From: Steinernema hermaphroditum
Taxonomy: Eukaryota > Nematoda > Chromadorea > Rhabditida > Steinernematidae
Direction of reading: 5' to 3'
NCBI GenBank assembly: GCA_030435675.1
Contig: CM059622.1
Location: 3,596,001-3,660,000, forward strand
DNA length: 64,000 nucleotides
Positions 35,840 to 46,759 of this stretch are shown in pieces; the first letter of the stretch is position 1; every line of letters starts with the position of its first letter. The notes under the pieces are model-generated. The model ran no database searches and was not told the origin of the DNA. It saw nothing but the letters and a program-made list of their open reading frames with translations. The position numbers and the translations under genes were made by a program.

Positions 35840-36360
35840 AGACGTTGGAACTACGATTCCCTGATGTTCCAGGCCTTCTGGTCGCCATAAACGCTTAGTT
35901 ACGCAGCGAATTAACAACACATTCAATGTCACTGGCTGTGTTCTACTCTGGTGTCGCCTGCTCCACCGAAGAAAGAAAGCAACCAGCGACTACTGTGTCG
36001 TACTCGTCTTTCTTATCCATTTATGAGGCGTCCCGCATGGCGTGACGTCATTGAGTCGGGAACATAAACTGTAAGCATATGTGTCCATCTACAAACGTAT
36101 CCATCCTGACACTTGATAAAGATCGCATTCTTTCGGTAGGGCATTTGCCGTATACACGACTTGAAATGCGATTCGATTAAACGAAGTTTGCACGCTTGAC
36201 TGCTCCCTTCATAACTTGCACAAATCGTACCAGCCCACCTTCTGCACACATAATCAGTCTGCTGCTATGGAAATAAGTTTGAAATTCGTAGTGTATAATC
36301 CTCTTCCATGAATGACAATGACTTCACAAAATGGTCTCATTCTCCCATAGGAACGACCCC
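35840..36360. other. Intergenic between genes F and G
   Basis: No coding exon seen in about 520 bp. Confidence 0.4.
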
Positions 36361-37125
36361 ATGATGTGGCGGCTTGTTCCCCTTGTGGTAAGTTGAACAT
36401 GGCCAGGCTTCGATATGACTTTTGTGATAAACCTGTTTCACATTTGTCTAGAACACAGTTTTTGTTTCCATATTCTGTCTCCATATATTTCCATAACAGC
36501 TACCTGTTCGAGAGGAGAATTTGTAACCCTTTTATACTTCTCAATTTATTTCACTGAAGCTCAGTTCTGTGTCTCAGTTACTCAAACCTTTAGGTTATGG
36601 TCTATCCTACACATGGTCTTCAACCGAGATACTCCGAAATTCCGATTTCTGTGATCAGCTCCATGATCCAAGCGCCCAGGACCTATGAAGACAAGTCCAC
36701 GTGCATGAGAGACGCGTACAAGGAAAGGAAGATCGCCTTTAGTACAAGAATGGAAGGAGGAAAAATCACCTGCATCTTTTACGACAAAGTCGAGGGATTC
36801 AAGAAGGAGGCCGATCCAAAAGAAGGCCGCCAGCAGACCTTCTTGTTGGACTTAAGAGACATCAAGCAGTGCGACTCCTCGCGGAACATGGACGTGCGGA
36901 CTCTGCTGTCAGGAAAATGTGACCTCCCCGGAGACCTCTGTGCTCAAATGGAGATTCTTGTTAGTGACCTTTGTGTCCGTTTCACAGACCAATTTCTAGT
37001 ACGCGTACTGCAAAAAAACTCACGACAATCCTTCCTGCATGACTGATAAAAAAGAAGAGAGCGGGTGCGGCTACGACTTCCGCTTCTTGCACGATTTCGG
37101 GATGTGCGTCGGGACGGTGACGCTT
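36361..37125 (+). CDS. Lectin-family gene G: N-terminal and short Cys modules, 3' end missing or diverged
   Basis: Exons 36361-36387, 36594-36959 and 37000-37125 join in phase. Exon 1 encodes MMWRLVPLV, a short hydrophobic start. Exon 2 has STCMRDAYKERKIAF, ITCIFYDKVEGF and QTFLLDLRDIKQC, then DVRTLLSGKC and LCAQMEIL. Exon 3 has YAYCKKTHDNPSC, GCGYDF and MCVGTVTL and ends at a good donor (GTAAGT). CVGTVTL is the counterpart of the boundary (CIGAVEF, CLGVVNL) after which full members continue into the lectin exons, yet no lectin exon can be found downstream. Either the lectin part was lost or it lies further away. It has no CC-repeat block. Confidence 0.65.
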
Positions 37126-37129
37126 GTAA

Positions 37130-38310
37130 GTTATCGTTTTGTATATGGATTATTGGGCATTTTTGCCTGCTATGTACTCTGATTGGCGAATTTGGAACAA
37201 AACAAGAGTTCGTTCCAGATTGGAAATAGAGGAAAGCCGCTTCTGTGTTCACTGATTCTGCACTTACATTTCAATTAAGGGTTGGATGGACAGATCTAAT
37301 TGAACCAAAGATCGTGCTCAGTAACAACATCAGTTTACTTGGTGACTAGGAGAAGGATCATTCGGTAATATTAAATGAGCGGTTCCGAACCGCCAAATTC
37401 TCGCGTCCATTTTATGGGGTCTTTATCGAAATTGTAATATTTTCCAAGGACAGTCCCTTCTCTCTCAAATGGTAATGGTAAGATAGAGCTAAGGCACTTG
37501 CATGTAATGAAAATTAAGGCGGCAGCTCACAAAAGGTAGGGGGTCGTATAGTGTCGTTTAAGTGGCTTTCGAAGGAGACTTCTGAACTAGACCCTTAGGT
37601 CACATTGTAGTGGATCGTATGGTTTAATGTTTATACTTTTATACTCTGATGTAAACAGTCCTGCTTGATAGGTCCGGATACGAGACTTTGCCCCGTTTTT
37701 ATGAGCGGGACGCAAGGTATTGTTTATTGCTGGGGGAAAACAAAAAAAAAGAAAGTGTTATTTTAGGTTGTCTCCAGGCCGTTTATTTAAAGTTATTTGC
37801 CTCTTCGTATGGTTTAATTTTCATATTTTAATTTCTGAAGTGATGCTTAGATTCCGAATTTTAAAAATGTATTCAGCAAACGATTCGGCATATTGTAGAA
37901 CAGTGCGCGAACAGGAGACCAGCTGAAGGAGGAATGTGCCCTTCGGAACGCTCTTCCGATAAAGATTGAAAAAAGCGCGCAGAATAACGCGTTGTCGATT
38001 TTCAAAATGCAAGCATGCATCGGCCTAGTTACCGATTCACCGGATGCGTTGGAGAAATACAGGTGGCTACTAGACGACTCGCAATATGATTTTGAACTCG
38101 GATTACTGGACAGGGGCAAGTCTCCGGATGAGGTATTCCATCACCTGCAACCGTATTCAATTTGGTCGTTTAGTTCTTTGTAGAGAGGCGAGATGGACGT
38201 TGGATTCCCACGACCTCCTGCGACGCTGTATTCTGCATAGAAGACCAAGGCCAAGGAAAGAAAAAGAGTGGTAGATGGCAATAGTAGTAGTCCGGTAAAT
38301 CGAAGGCTTT
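37130..38310. other. Region downstream of gene G, no exon assigned
   Basis: One open stretch at 37992-38183 (CIGLVTDSPDALEKYR) looks protein-like but matches no family I know and has no clear splice partner. Confidence 0.4.
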
Positions 38311-38316
38311 TTTCAG

Positions 38317-38480
38317 AGAAGTGTCAAGATGACCAACAGATGATCAAAGGCGTTTGCTGTTTTGCCATCAGGAAACCTGACGGCGAAGAGTGCTGCCCGC
38401 CGAATACGCGTCCAAGAGCGTCCGAGATTGAAGCTGGACGTGATAGGTGCTGCGCACAAGACGGTCCTTGTGAACCCTAA
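38317..38480 (+). pseudogene. Lectin-family fragment H: orphan CC-repeat exon
   Basis: Follows an acceptor (CTTTTTTCAG) and encodes KCQDDQQMIKGVCCFAIRKP, ECCPPNTRP and DRCCAQDGPCEP before a stop. It is clearly homologous to the start of the CC block of gene C (KVIGSKKCCYAIKQKDG, VCCPKNTFP, LCCPQKGTCC). No signal peptide exon or lectin exon could be attached, so it is probably a gene relic or the end of an unrecognised gene. Confidence 0.55.
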
Positions 38481-38998
38481 GGATGACACTTACTTTCTGA
38501 TACGACCGACGACGCGCGTTAGCATTGTATACAATCGTAGTGTCCTGACAATATTTTAATGTTAACCTTCTTTTCTGTGTTCAGCTTAAGTATCAATAGC
38601 CGATCGGCGGTAATAAATGGGCTCATCGAGCACTTAGGCATCAACTACATTGACTTCTGGACAGCAAACGCCCTGCACCATCATTTAAGCGATCGTCGGT
38701 AGATTGGTCGATGCCTTGACACTCGATTTTTTTCTTCAATGACTTCCTCTCCTGCCGGGCCGAGGAGTGACCGAAATTCTCCATCTTTCGGTGCTCTGGG
38801 ATCTGACTCTTCTCGCTTCCTGCTCTGCCATTGCGCCTTTGGCGTCGTCCCTTTTGGTCGCCTAGTTAAAGGCGGCTCTGTTGTACGTTTCTCATGTGAT
38901 TTGATTTGTGTCAAATGAAGTTTGAGTGAACTCTCTCAGTCAAAGTTCGCTGCAGCCAGCTGGCCAGTTACGACTGTGCCGGCTCACACCCCAAGTTA

Positions 38999-39612
38999 TA
39001 TTGGGTTGGAGCAGTGAAAATGGACCACTTTTGTAATGATTGTTTATTTGTATTTGTATTTATTTGTAAAAAATGTTTTGTTCTCATCTTCGACCTCTTT
39101 GTCTTATTCGGAGAGATTTCCACTGATATTTTCATTTGCAGAGGAGCACCAATGATGATTAGATAGAGCTAAGAGAGTGATATATAAACAACAAAAAAGG
39201 AATCTCTGAGCTCAAAGTGGAAAGCCATTCCGGGGGTCAACTTGAAAATGTGAGGTCTCAGGCAGCATGAGGTCGTGGAGTAGCTATGCGTGCATGGTAG
39301 CTGTGAGTGAGGGCTACCTGCTCTATATCCCCGTTCTCTGTTACGGTACCTAACCAATTGGAAACGTTGGCGTTAACGGAGCATGATGCGATCCGATGAT
39401 CCGAAAAGACCATCTTTTTGAAATTAGCTCATGTTTTGATACATGACCAACACAGCGATAGGTGCATTCGGAAGGCAAGACCCAATGAATCATAGTGTGG
39501 GGTGAGAGTTCGCTCTACTGAACAACGCACCAATCAGTTTTGCCGCAATTGTAAACATGGCGAAAAAAATAAATGTTTACCAAGTGCCCCATTTTCAACG
39601 CACCAACCCAAT
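38999..39612. mobile_element. Nonautonomous mariner-like element
   Basis: Left end TTGGGTTGGAGCAGTGAAAA; the right end reads, inverted, TTGGGTTGGTGCGTTGAAAA. The right half (about 39440-39612, inverted) also matches 56041-56200 over its first 150 bp, including CACTTGGTAAACATT and AACTCTCACCCCACACTATG. TTGGGTTGG termini are typical of mariners. No transposase frame is seen, and the TA target site is clear only on the left. Confidence 0.55.
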
Positions 39613-39743
39613 CGTCCAAAAATGAACTACGAATACGAGTAATACAACAGTTGCGGGCAACTCAAAGAAAATTGAGAAATATTCCACTGCGTATCAAACA
39701 TTTCAAAAGCAATCCATGGAAGTTCTGTAGCTACAAAAAGTCC

Positions 39744-41587
39744 TTAGCTCCTTTGACCAAGGTAGAAGTCGACCATACAGGATATGGAGGTCAGATTGTT
39801 GTGGTCCTTGTCGCGCCATTTTCCACTGCCGTCGACCACAACGAACACCTACATATGAACATAAAGGAATCGACTAAATGCAGAATTATTTCCCACCGCA
39901 ACGTCCGGCTGTCCATCGGGTTCACCTTCAAACCAATTGGTGTACTCCGGAGTTGAGTTATCGGAAGCCCAGCGAAACCCATCCTGCGCCCAAGTCGAGT
40001 TTTCCGGTATTTGCAAACCGATTACAGTACCCTTCACGACTTCGTTCTGCGAGTCGTTTTCCACCTTCACAGGTTCGGCGTTCCAGTCCTTGCAGACGCT
40101 GTTGACTTCCGTTTGACTCCTGCGACCCTCACCCTGATAGATGATCGAGACTTGGAGATCTAGATAGGTGGACTTACGAGACTAACACGTCCGATGCATT
40201 TCTGGAAACTCTCCTTATACTCGAACCCTCCCGGGCAGCAAATAGCCTTCTTCTCGAGTTGGACCATGTTTGAGGGGCAGCAAACCGGGTAATTTTCGTG
40301 CCAACCCACTTTAATGGTTCCAGTGGGACAGCAATAATCCATTCCATTCCACAGTTTGATAGCGGATCTACAGCTTGCACCTACTCCGGTCGCCTTTTGA
40401 CCATCGGGATAACCAGCTTAAAAGAAACCACTCGCACAGATTCCACGGAATAGTCTCGCAAACCCTTTCCGATACATTCAGGTTGCTTTACGTTCTTGCA
40501 ATGCGCCGCCACATCCTTCAACTTTTTGCAGTCCGGGTTAGAGTTTTGCTCGCAGCCGGGCATCGCTTCCAAAATGTCCGATACTTAAAGGGAATTTTGT
40601 CAGGAAAAATGATCAGATTCTGTTGAAAATGGGTCCAATTTTCAATTATTGCTCATCGATAGAAAACGAGGTTTCATTATTGCCTTTATGCTACAGAGAA
40701 AATGAATTTTCATCGTTTCAACTTTTACCTTAGCTTTCTTCCTATCCGGCAACTTGGAATAGGCCGTTTTCTGTGGATCCCACCCAGCTCATTCCCACCA
40801 ACTCATTCCATCCCCACTCATCCCCGACCAATCCAACAATCTATCGTAGGTTCCATTTCTTACAGAAATTTCCTAAAATACATAAGCTTGTCCAAGGTGG
40901 AGTCTCCGATGGTGCTACTTATCCTGGCTCGCTCATCCTGGCTCATTTCGGGAATCCATAGTCATGAGCCGAAGCTAAGCTTCAATGTTAGGCCCGTTCC
41001 AAAAAATGAATGCAGAGATCGCCTGCGGCCTAAAACCTAAGTTTAATTTCCAGAAATTCTTACTGCTGTGACAAAGAGCGCGTGAAATCACCCCGAACTA
41101 TCTACGGTAAGACCCTGGATGCCTTCTCACGGATAGTCCATCCCCGGGAATGAGGGATGAATTGTCGCGGGGATGAGCTGTCGGGGATGAGCCGCGGTGA
41201 CACCGTTTCTTCACGACGGCTCATTTTCAATATCCCGAATCTTTACTTACATTGATAGGGTCCTGTCGTGTTGGGACACTTAAATTCTTCCCTCTTGTCG
41301 ACGAGATAGTAGTAGGGAAAGGCCGTGGGGGAGATATTCTCCCTTCTGTCGAAGAAATCGACCTTCTCGATCAGACGACACGAGTAGTTGAAGGCGCCAA
41401 TCCGGTCGATCTCGTAGCCGAGACTGTCGTCCTCCACAACGATCGCTCCACATAGCTCGGGATTTGTAACGAACGAGACGTTTCCGAACTCTCCGTGCAC
41501 GATGGGCGCCACTTTAATGTACACGTGGACGGCATCGGACAGCGTGAAGATCTGTAAGACGAATAGCTGTATCGTAATGAGGGACAT
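39744..41587 (-). CDS. Lectin-family gene B: secreted protein with one CC block and a C-type lectin domain
   Basis: Five exons, about 41251-41587, 40432-40583, 40177-40380, 39898-40133 and 39744-39849, giving about 344 residues. Signal peptide MSLITIQLFVLQIFTLSDA; N-terminal module with NPELCGAIVVEDD, FNYSCRLIEKVDFF and YYYLVDKREEFKCP. The Cys module (GCEQNSNPDC, HCKNVKQPEC) precedes a short CC block (DYCCPTG, VCCPSN, ICCPGGFEYKESF, KCIGRVSL). The lectin domain follows: SVCKDWN, GLQIPENSTW, FRWASDNSTPEYTNW, EGEPDGQPD, WRDKDHNN and ISCMVD. The QPD tripeptide and the WRDKDHNN motif look like Ca/galactose-type ligands, so unlike gene A this member may bind sugar. Intron 1 (about 660 nt) contains dispersed repeats. 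Confidence 0.82.
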
Positions 41588-42151
41588 TGTTTACTGTTAG
41601 GGGAGAGAGAAGGAGAAGAAACCAACCGCTCGAGCCCATGTGAGAGGAGATAAATGAGGACTAAGGATAAGAGAGGCGTGTGATCCCCCGGCGATGCAAA
41701 AGTCCTCCTTTTTTGGGTCGTTCCTCTCCTAATTGTATGGCTTTACACATGGAAACGCGCAAGACTGCACTTTTTTTGTGCCAAGGTGTCTGCAACGGGA
41801 ATGATACATAAGGCCATAATGCCGCTGATTCAATATGAATACTCGAGATTTCCCGTAACTTGCCATAGCCAATTGACCAGCTGTAGTCACGTGTGAAAGA
41901 AAGCAACTGCATGCTGTGATAAGTGTCAATAAAGGCCTGTTTATACTCTGCGCGACTGCGCGACAGCAAACAGTGTCGCGCAGCTGTGCGACCGGTCGTC
42001 GCGCTGCGCGACACTGTTTGCTGTCGCATAGGTGTTTATACTCTGCGCGACAGCTTCGATCACAGATATCTTGCTGTTTCATGATAAAATCTTGTGGAAC
42101 TATCACTGTAACTATGATTTATTGGTGATATTCTCTGCAAGGCACTCGTCC

Positions 42152-43907
42152 TTATACATTAGCAAAATACCTCGTAAACATCAGCCTCGTTTGCTTTCCT
42201 TCTTGTGTTGCTTGTTTTGACATCTGTTCTGGAGGCCGGGCGGTTGTGTCATCCGTCAATTCGAGAGCCCTCGAGATATCTTCAGGAAGATCGTCACCTC
42301 GATTCCTGCGAGCACTAAACGAGCAAGAGTACGTATCTCGATGATAATTAGGCTTACCGACAGAGCCTTTTGTTGAATTCACGCTTTTGTAAATCGCCAA
42401 CGGCTTCACTCTGTGCGAAGGGACGGTACTAGGACATTTGCGCCACCGACATTTGCGCCACAGACATTTACGCCACTTTTTTGGTCTCACCACGAAAAGC
42501 CTTTTACGAATCCCTTTAATTAATAACTGGAGTAGGAACGGTAAGTCGTGAGCTGTGTTCGATACTTTCTGTGTCTCACCATGTAAGCTACGACTAGGAC
42601 ATATAAAAATAAACTTAAAAATCGCAAACAAAAATTTGAGTCACATCCTCTGTCTCACAACTATGGCCTGGCATTTATGCACGAGTTTGAGTTTATAAAA
42701 TTCAGATCAAATTCTTAATCTTGAATTTCGTGTTTTCGGGCACGCATTAAATCAATAGGTATGAGCCTAAGCCAAGCCTGGATATTAGGTCATTAGGCCA
42801 TGGCCCGCAATATTAAACATCTAGGCATGTTCCGAAGGCAAACCTAGGTCTACGACATGAGCAAAGAAGAGGGCTCGCTTCGCTTGCTGAAACCTCAGTG
42901 ACATGCGCCTAGACATTTGAACACAACATGCTCTCCGTCTAAAATTTAAAAGTATTGGGCGTAAAAGGCTTTTCGTGGTGAGATCAGAAAAGTGGCGCAA
43001 ATGTCAGTGGCGCAAATGTCGGTGGCGCAAATGTCAGTGGCGCAAATGTCCGTGGCGCAAATGTCGGTGGCGCAAATGTCCGAGCACCGAAGGGACGCAT
43101 GAAGTCTTTTGACAGCGCGAAGCCTTGATCGCCACTACAACGTACGGAAGTGTTTCTTCTCCAACTATCCTATCTGCGGGAAGCAATCTGCGGATCAGTG
43201 GGGGAATCGGACTGTCCTCGTAGATCGAGGAGTCTGATTGTCGTCCAGGGGAGCCGACGTCGAAGAATAAGAAACGCTAATCCGGTTATGGAGTGGAAGA
43301 GTTTGTAGTTAACGTACAACGATCCCGCAGCGCAAGGAGCCTAAAATACGTAGACGGTTAACCTGAGATGTAGAGGAAACCTACCTCTAGCAAAAAATGT
43401 TTTCCATCCAGCGCGGCGACGCAGTTGGGAAAGAGCCATCTGTGCTCAAAACGTTCAGCAACTTCTATCAAATCCGCCATAGTCGGACGTCGTAGAGTGG
43501 CGGGTGTGGCGGGAAAGCTTCTTCTTTTTGTGCTTTCGCTTTGCCGGTCTTCGTAGTTTCATCGCCAGAACCAGTCGTCTTCATATCTTTCTTCGCGTTT
43601 CTGATTCTTCTTGAATAAGTGTCGCGAAGGTTCTTAAAAACACCGCGCGCCTGACCTCCTAAACAGCATTATCTCATTTACGTTGCTCATGCAAATGATT
43701 ACGAACCAGTTATCGAGAGTCCGTGGAGCTTATTGATTTCGTCGGCGATCTCTTGGTAGTCTTCGACCTTTTTGTTGTCAATCTTGTAGCCTCGAGTCTT
43801 CACTTTCCAGAGGTTTTCGCGACTCTTCACGAGCGCAATGATGTGGCTCTTGACGTCGTTGTTAATGGTCTCCTCCATGTGTGGCTCGCTGTTGACCAGG
43901 GTGTAGC
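42152..43907 (-). pseudogene. Harbinger MADF and DDE transposase, disrupted
   Basis: Read on the minus strand. First a MADF/Myb-like DNA-binding region (SHIIALVKSRENLWK, EDYQEIADEINKLHG, then VFKNLRDTYSRRI). Then, in another frame, the Harbinger core: TMADLIEVAERF, LFPNCVAALDGKHFL (first catalytic Asp), GSLYVNYKLFHSI, FFDVGSPGRQSDSSIYE (second Asp) and GDQGFALSKDFMRPF (third acidic site). At least two frameshifts separate these blocks, and a piece before FFDVG is missing. Directly after MRPF the gene is cut by the nested element at 42425-43088; the frame resumes on its far side and runs through an intron to RARRNRGDDL. In intact elements MADF and DDE proteins are usually two genes; here they follow each other on one strand. 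Confidence 0.78.
42417..43096. mobile_element. 664-bp nested MITE with 8-bp target duplication
   Basis: The element 42425-43088 is bounded by GGTACTAGGACATTTGCGCC and, inverted, GGTGCTCGGACATTTGCGCC. The ends continue as tandem GGCGCAAATGT(C/G)NGT-type repeats, four or more at the right end. GAAGGGAC flanks it on both sides (42417-42424, 43089-43096). A further inverted block, CACGAAAAGCCTTTTAC, lies inside both ends. No transposase is encoded. The 8-bp duplication fits a hAT (or MULE) mover. Confidence 0.88.
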
Positions 43908-44599
43908 CTGAAAACAGAAGGAATTATATATTCGCTGTGATAGCACGCAAATCCCGTCGGAATTACGACAGCCACTACGATCATATGACTCGCAAAGAGC
44001 AATGAACCACTTCTCTGTGACAAAAAAGAACATCAGTCCCCGAAAGCAGAGTGATTCCCACTGACTGAGAAGTGATGATTCCCGCAAAGCCCGAGAAAAC
44101 TGAACGCAAGACGTCGGCAGGCACAGAAAATGCGTCAAAACAAAAAAAATCCGATGAATTTTGCACAAAAAACGACTACGCAGCTGCGCGACACACACCC
44201 TGCAGCTCAGCGAGCTGAGCGGCAGCAAAACCGGTCGTCGCGCTGCGCGACAGGTCGCACAGTCGCGCAGAGTATAAACGCACTCACTGTGTCGCGTAGC
44301 TGCGCGACTGTGCGACAGGCAACAATCGGTCGCCGCGCTGCGCGACACGTCGCGCTGTCGCGCAGAGTATAAACAGGCCTTAAGTCAGCGCGATTTCTGT
44401 ATTGCAAATGTACGCAGTTTACTGAAATAAACCCGGCTGCGCGGGAATTCGTGCCGTCCAGGTACTAAAAGCCAATTAGGTGCTCATGCAAATGGCTGAA
44501 TTTGGGGCCAAAAAACTGCTAAGAAATACGCTAAAAACGGCACAAAAACTGTAAAGAAACGCAAAGCGTTGCGTCCCCAGAGATATGGTGGTAGTATAG

Positions 44600-44785
44600 C
44601 CCTACCATATCAATTGCTCGTGTGGCTCATTGCGAACGTGCTTCGTTTGTAAGCGGGCGATGCCGGGTTCGGTTCCCCTCGGGCTTCTTATTTTGTGTGG
44701 GTGTTTTCCCCGTGCTCACGGAAAAACACACACAAACAGACCAACGGACCCGTCGGTTCTCCATTTATATATAGAGGATTTGTTG
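44600..44785 (+). repeat. SINE-like repeat with hairpin tail, copy 2
   Basis: Same order as the copy in gene A intron 2: tRNA-like part with GGGTTCGGTTCCCC (B-box), hairpin tail (GTGTGGGTGTTTTCCCCGTG / CACGGAAAAACACACAC), GGACCCGTCGGTTCTCC and TTTATATATA. Confidence 0.65.
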
Positions 44786-44799
44786 CATATCATATGACG

Positions 44800-45660
44800 C
44801 TCTTTAGGCATAACGGCACAACAGCTCTAGAAAATGGAAAATGGCATATGAGTATGAATATTTATTGTCGCCCTTCTGAAAATCAACGACGCACATCTTT
44901 GAGATACATCCCGCCTTAGCATTCCAATTCCACATGACCGAAATAGTGATTCAAGTAGTGAGAGTGCCAAACTGTCGCTCACTTGATGCCGATGGTGGTG
45001 ACTGAGCATTTAGTGAGGCTGCAGTGGAGAGCACAGAAGGCGATGAAGAAGGTACTGTGCCGATGACGATGAGGACAAGGTGCTAGAAATCTCGCTCTGG
45101 AGCTGGCTTTGAAATGGCAGAAGAAGAAGGTGGAGCCGTGGTAGACACGGATCCGGCAAAAGGAGTGACTGTGGTTGAATAGTGCAAGGTTGAAGTCGTG
45201 CTGGAACTGTGCGGATTTGGCGTTGAGACTCGACGAAGATGAAGCCAGGGGGTTGTTGGACTTCGGGGTGGACTTGACCAATTGGATTTGACCACAAGTC
45301 GATGTACTTTCGGGATTCAAGTAGATCGCGTAGTGCATCTTTAGTGCATCCCCTCCTAGAGTAAGTGTGATTTGAGTATTGTGGATGTATGTCAGTTTTT
45401 TCATTCAGTTCAAAATTTTACTCAAAAGCAACACACATGGAAGCAAGAAGGCACAGCACATGGAGAATTAAGGGGTGGTCGCAATGTGCCAAAACGTTTG
45501 ATTACAGCAGGAGACACCGACCCGGATAGCCGAATACCCATTTTGGCTCATTTCAAACTACCCAGCCTAATATTGCACATGCTCGATGATCATCAATGTT
45601 CATCGAGAAATTTTGCATCCATGATAGAGGCACTGGACAGAGAACTATCGTATTCGTCGT
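44800..45660. other. Intergenic, uncertain coding content
   Basis: A minus-strand open frame at 44979-45404 has Ser/Thr-rich composition in two frames but no recognisable motif or clear splice partner. Left unassigned. Confidence 0.35.
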
Positions 45661-45665
45661 AACTC

Positions 45666-46752
45666 CTAACTGCTCGTGTTTCTTATCGCGATATCTTCGA
45701 CCCGAATCGACGAAGTCTCCGAAGAATAAAGAACTTTACGTCTTAATCTCCTGAAAGCAGGGGTGAATAATCTCCATTTCTGACTAAGCCTACCTGCTAA
45801 CGATGACAGATATGGTCGGAGGAAAAATGAGGTTGCTGGCGATGTACACTAGGGTCGTGAATATCCTCACAGCGTCGGCAGATTTGATATGGGATAGACG
45901 AGCGATGTGAAAGAGAGAGGTCGAAGTGATGTCGCCAAGAAAGCGAATAAACGCCTGCAGGAAGATGGACTTCTCGTTTAGTTCGATCTTCGTCGACTTC
46001 GTGGCGATTTTCTGGTACAATAGATGGGCGATGATGATCAAGTAGGAGGAGAAGGACAGTGCCGCGGCCAGCATCATGTGGAAGTAGCTGACCGTGGCAA
46101 AGGCTGCTGTCCAGGGAAGCGATTTATCGTAGGATGCACCGTATTGGGAAGGATTCACGAAGAAGTCGGTCCACGGGGAGCACAGAACTGCGACATTAAT
46201 CGACGCGGCCAGCCAAGCGCTGCAAGTGAGAATCTGAAAGAAATAATTTGAAAAGGGGACATCCAAAAAAGACGATTTAAAAGGTCCTAAATTCATTGGA
46301 TCCTTGGGGTGCGGAACCCACCTTCCCCAACCATCAAGCCTTACGGTCTGAAGCTTACCAATATGAGATGAGGTACTTCTCTAAATCGGCAAATAATGAT
46401 CAGTCGCTCGTAGGCCAAAGCGACACTCAGAAGAGCTTCCGCTTTGCGGGCGCTACTCATGATCTTCATGAGTATAGAACCCATTCCAAGAGGATCATAG
46501 CCGAGAATCACGGCCAACCCGACGAAGGCCTGCCCTGGGAACGTGGCTATTTGTGTCAACCCGATTTGGGCCATTAGTCGGTAGCTCCTGTGTGGTTTGT
46601 ACTCGGAGTTCCGACAAAATATCTAGGAAAGAAGCGAAATTAATGTGACAAATTTATCAACTGATGCTTACAAAAATAATTCTGACATAGAGCGGCACAA
46701 ATGCGGTAGAAAGAAGGATGAAGATAGAGCCGACGATGACTTGAAAGCTCAT
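45666..46752 (-). CDS. 7TM chemoreceptor (nematode serpentine receptor, Srt/Srx-like)
   Basis: Four exons (46672-46752, 46359-46622, 45794-46233, 45666-45750) give 289 residues. Hydrophobic stretches alternate with short polar loops: QVIVGSIFILLSTAFVPLYV, a segment around QIGLTQIATFPGQAFVGLAV, then LLSVALAYERLIIICRF (helix III with the ER motif of nematode receptors), TCSAWLAASINVAVLC, HMMLAAALSFSSYLIIIAHL and ASNLIFPPTISVIVS (helix VII). The tail is short and basic (RRLRRKVLY). Length and helix pattern fit the nematode chemosensory receptors; Srt is favoured but the class is uncertain. Expected in ciliated sensory neurons. Confidence 0.75.
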
Positions 46753-46759
46753 TAGGGAC

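Larger units (their letters stand above)
41930..44383. mobile_element. PIF/Harbinger DNA transposon with TAA target duplication
   Basis: The element 41933-44380 has inverted ends AGGCCTGTTTATACTCTGCG / CGCAGAGTATAAACAGGCCT and is flanked by TAA on both sides (41930-41932, 44381-44383), the Harbinger signature. Each end carries a GC-rich subterminal zone with many GTCGCGCAG/CTGCGCGAC motifs, and GTTTATACTCTGCGCGAC occurs a second time inside each end, giving a foldback look. Inside are a MADF-domain exon and DDE transposase exons on the minus strand, and a second transposon is nested in it. Confidence 0.85.

Noticed and set aside
37992..38183. Open frame with CIGLVTDSPDALEKYR
   Set aside because: Protein-like composition, but no family recognised, no clear splice sites and no Cys pattern of the neighbouring lectin family.
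44979..45404. Ser/Thr-rich open frame on the minus strand
   Set aside because: Two overlapping frames look equally open; no signal peptide, motif or junction supports either.
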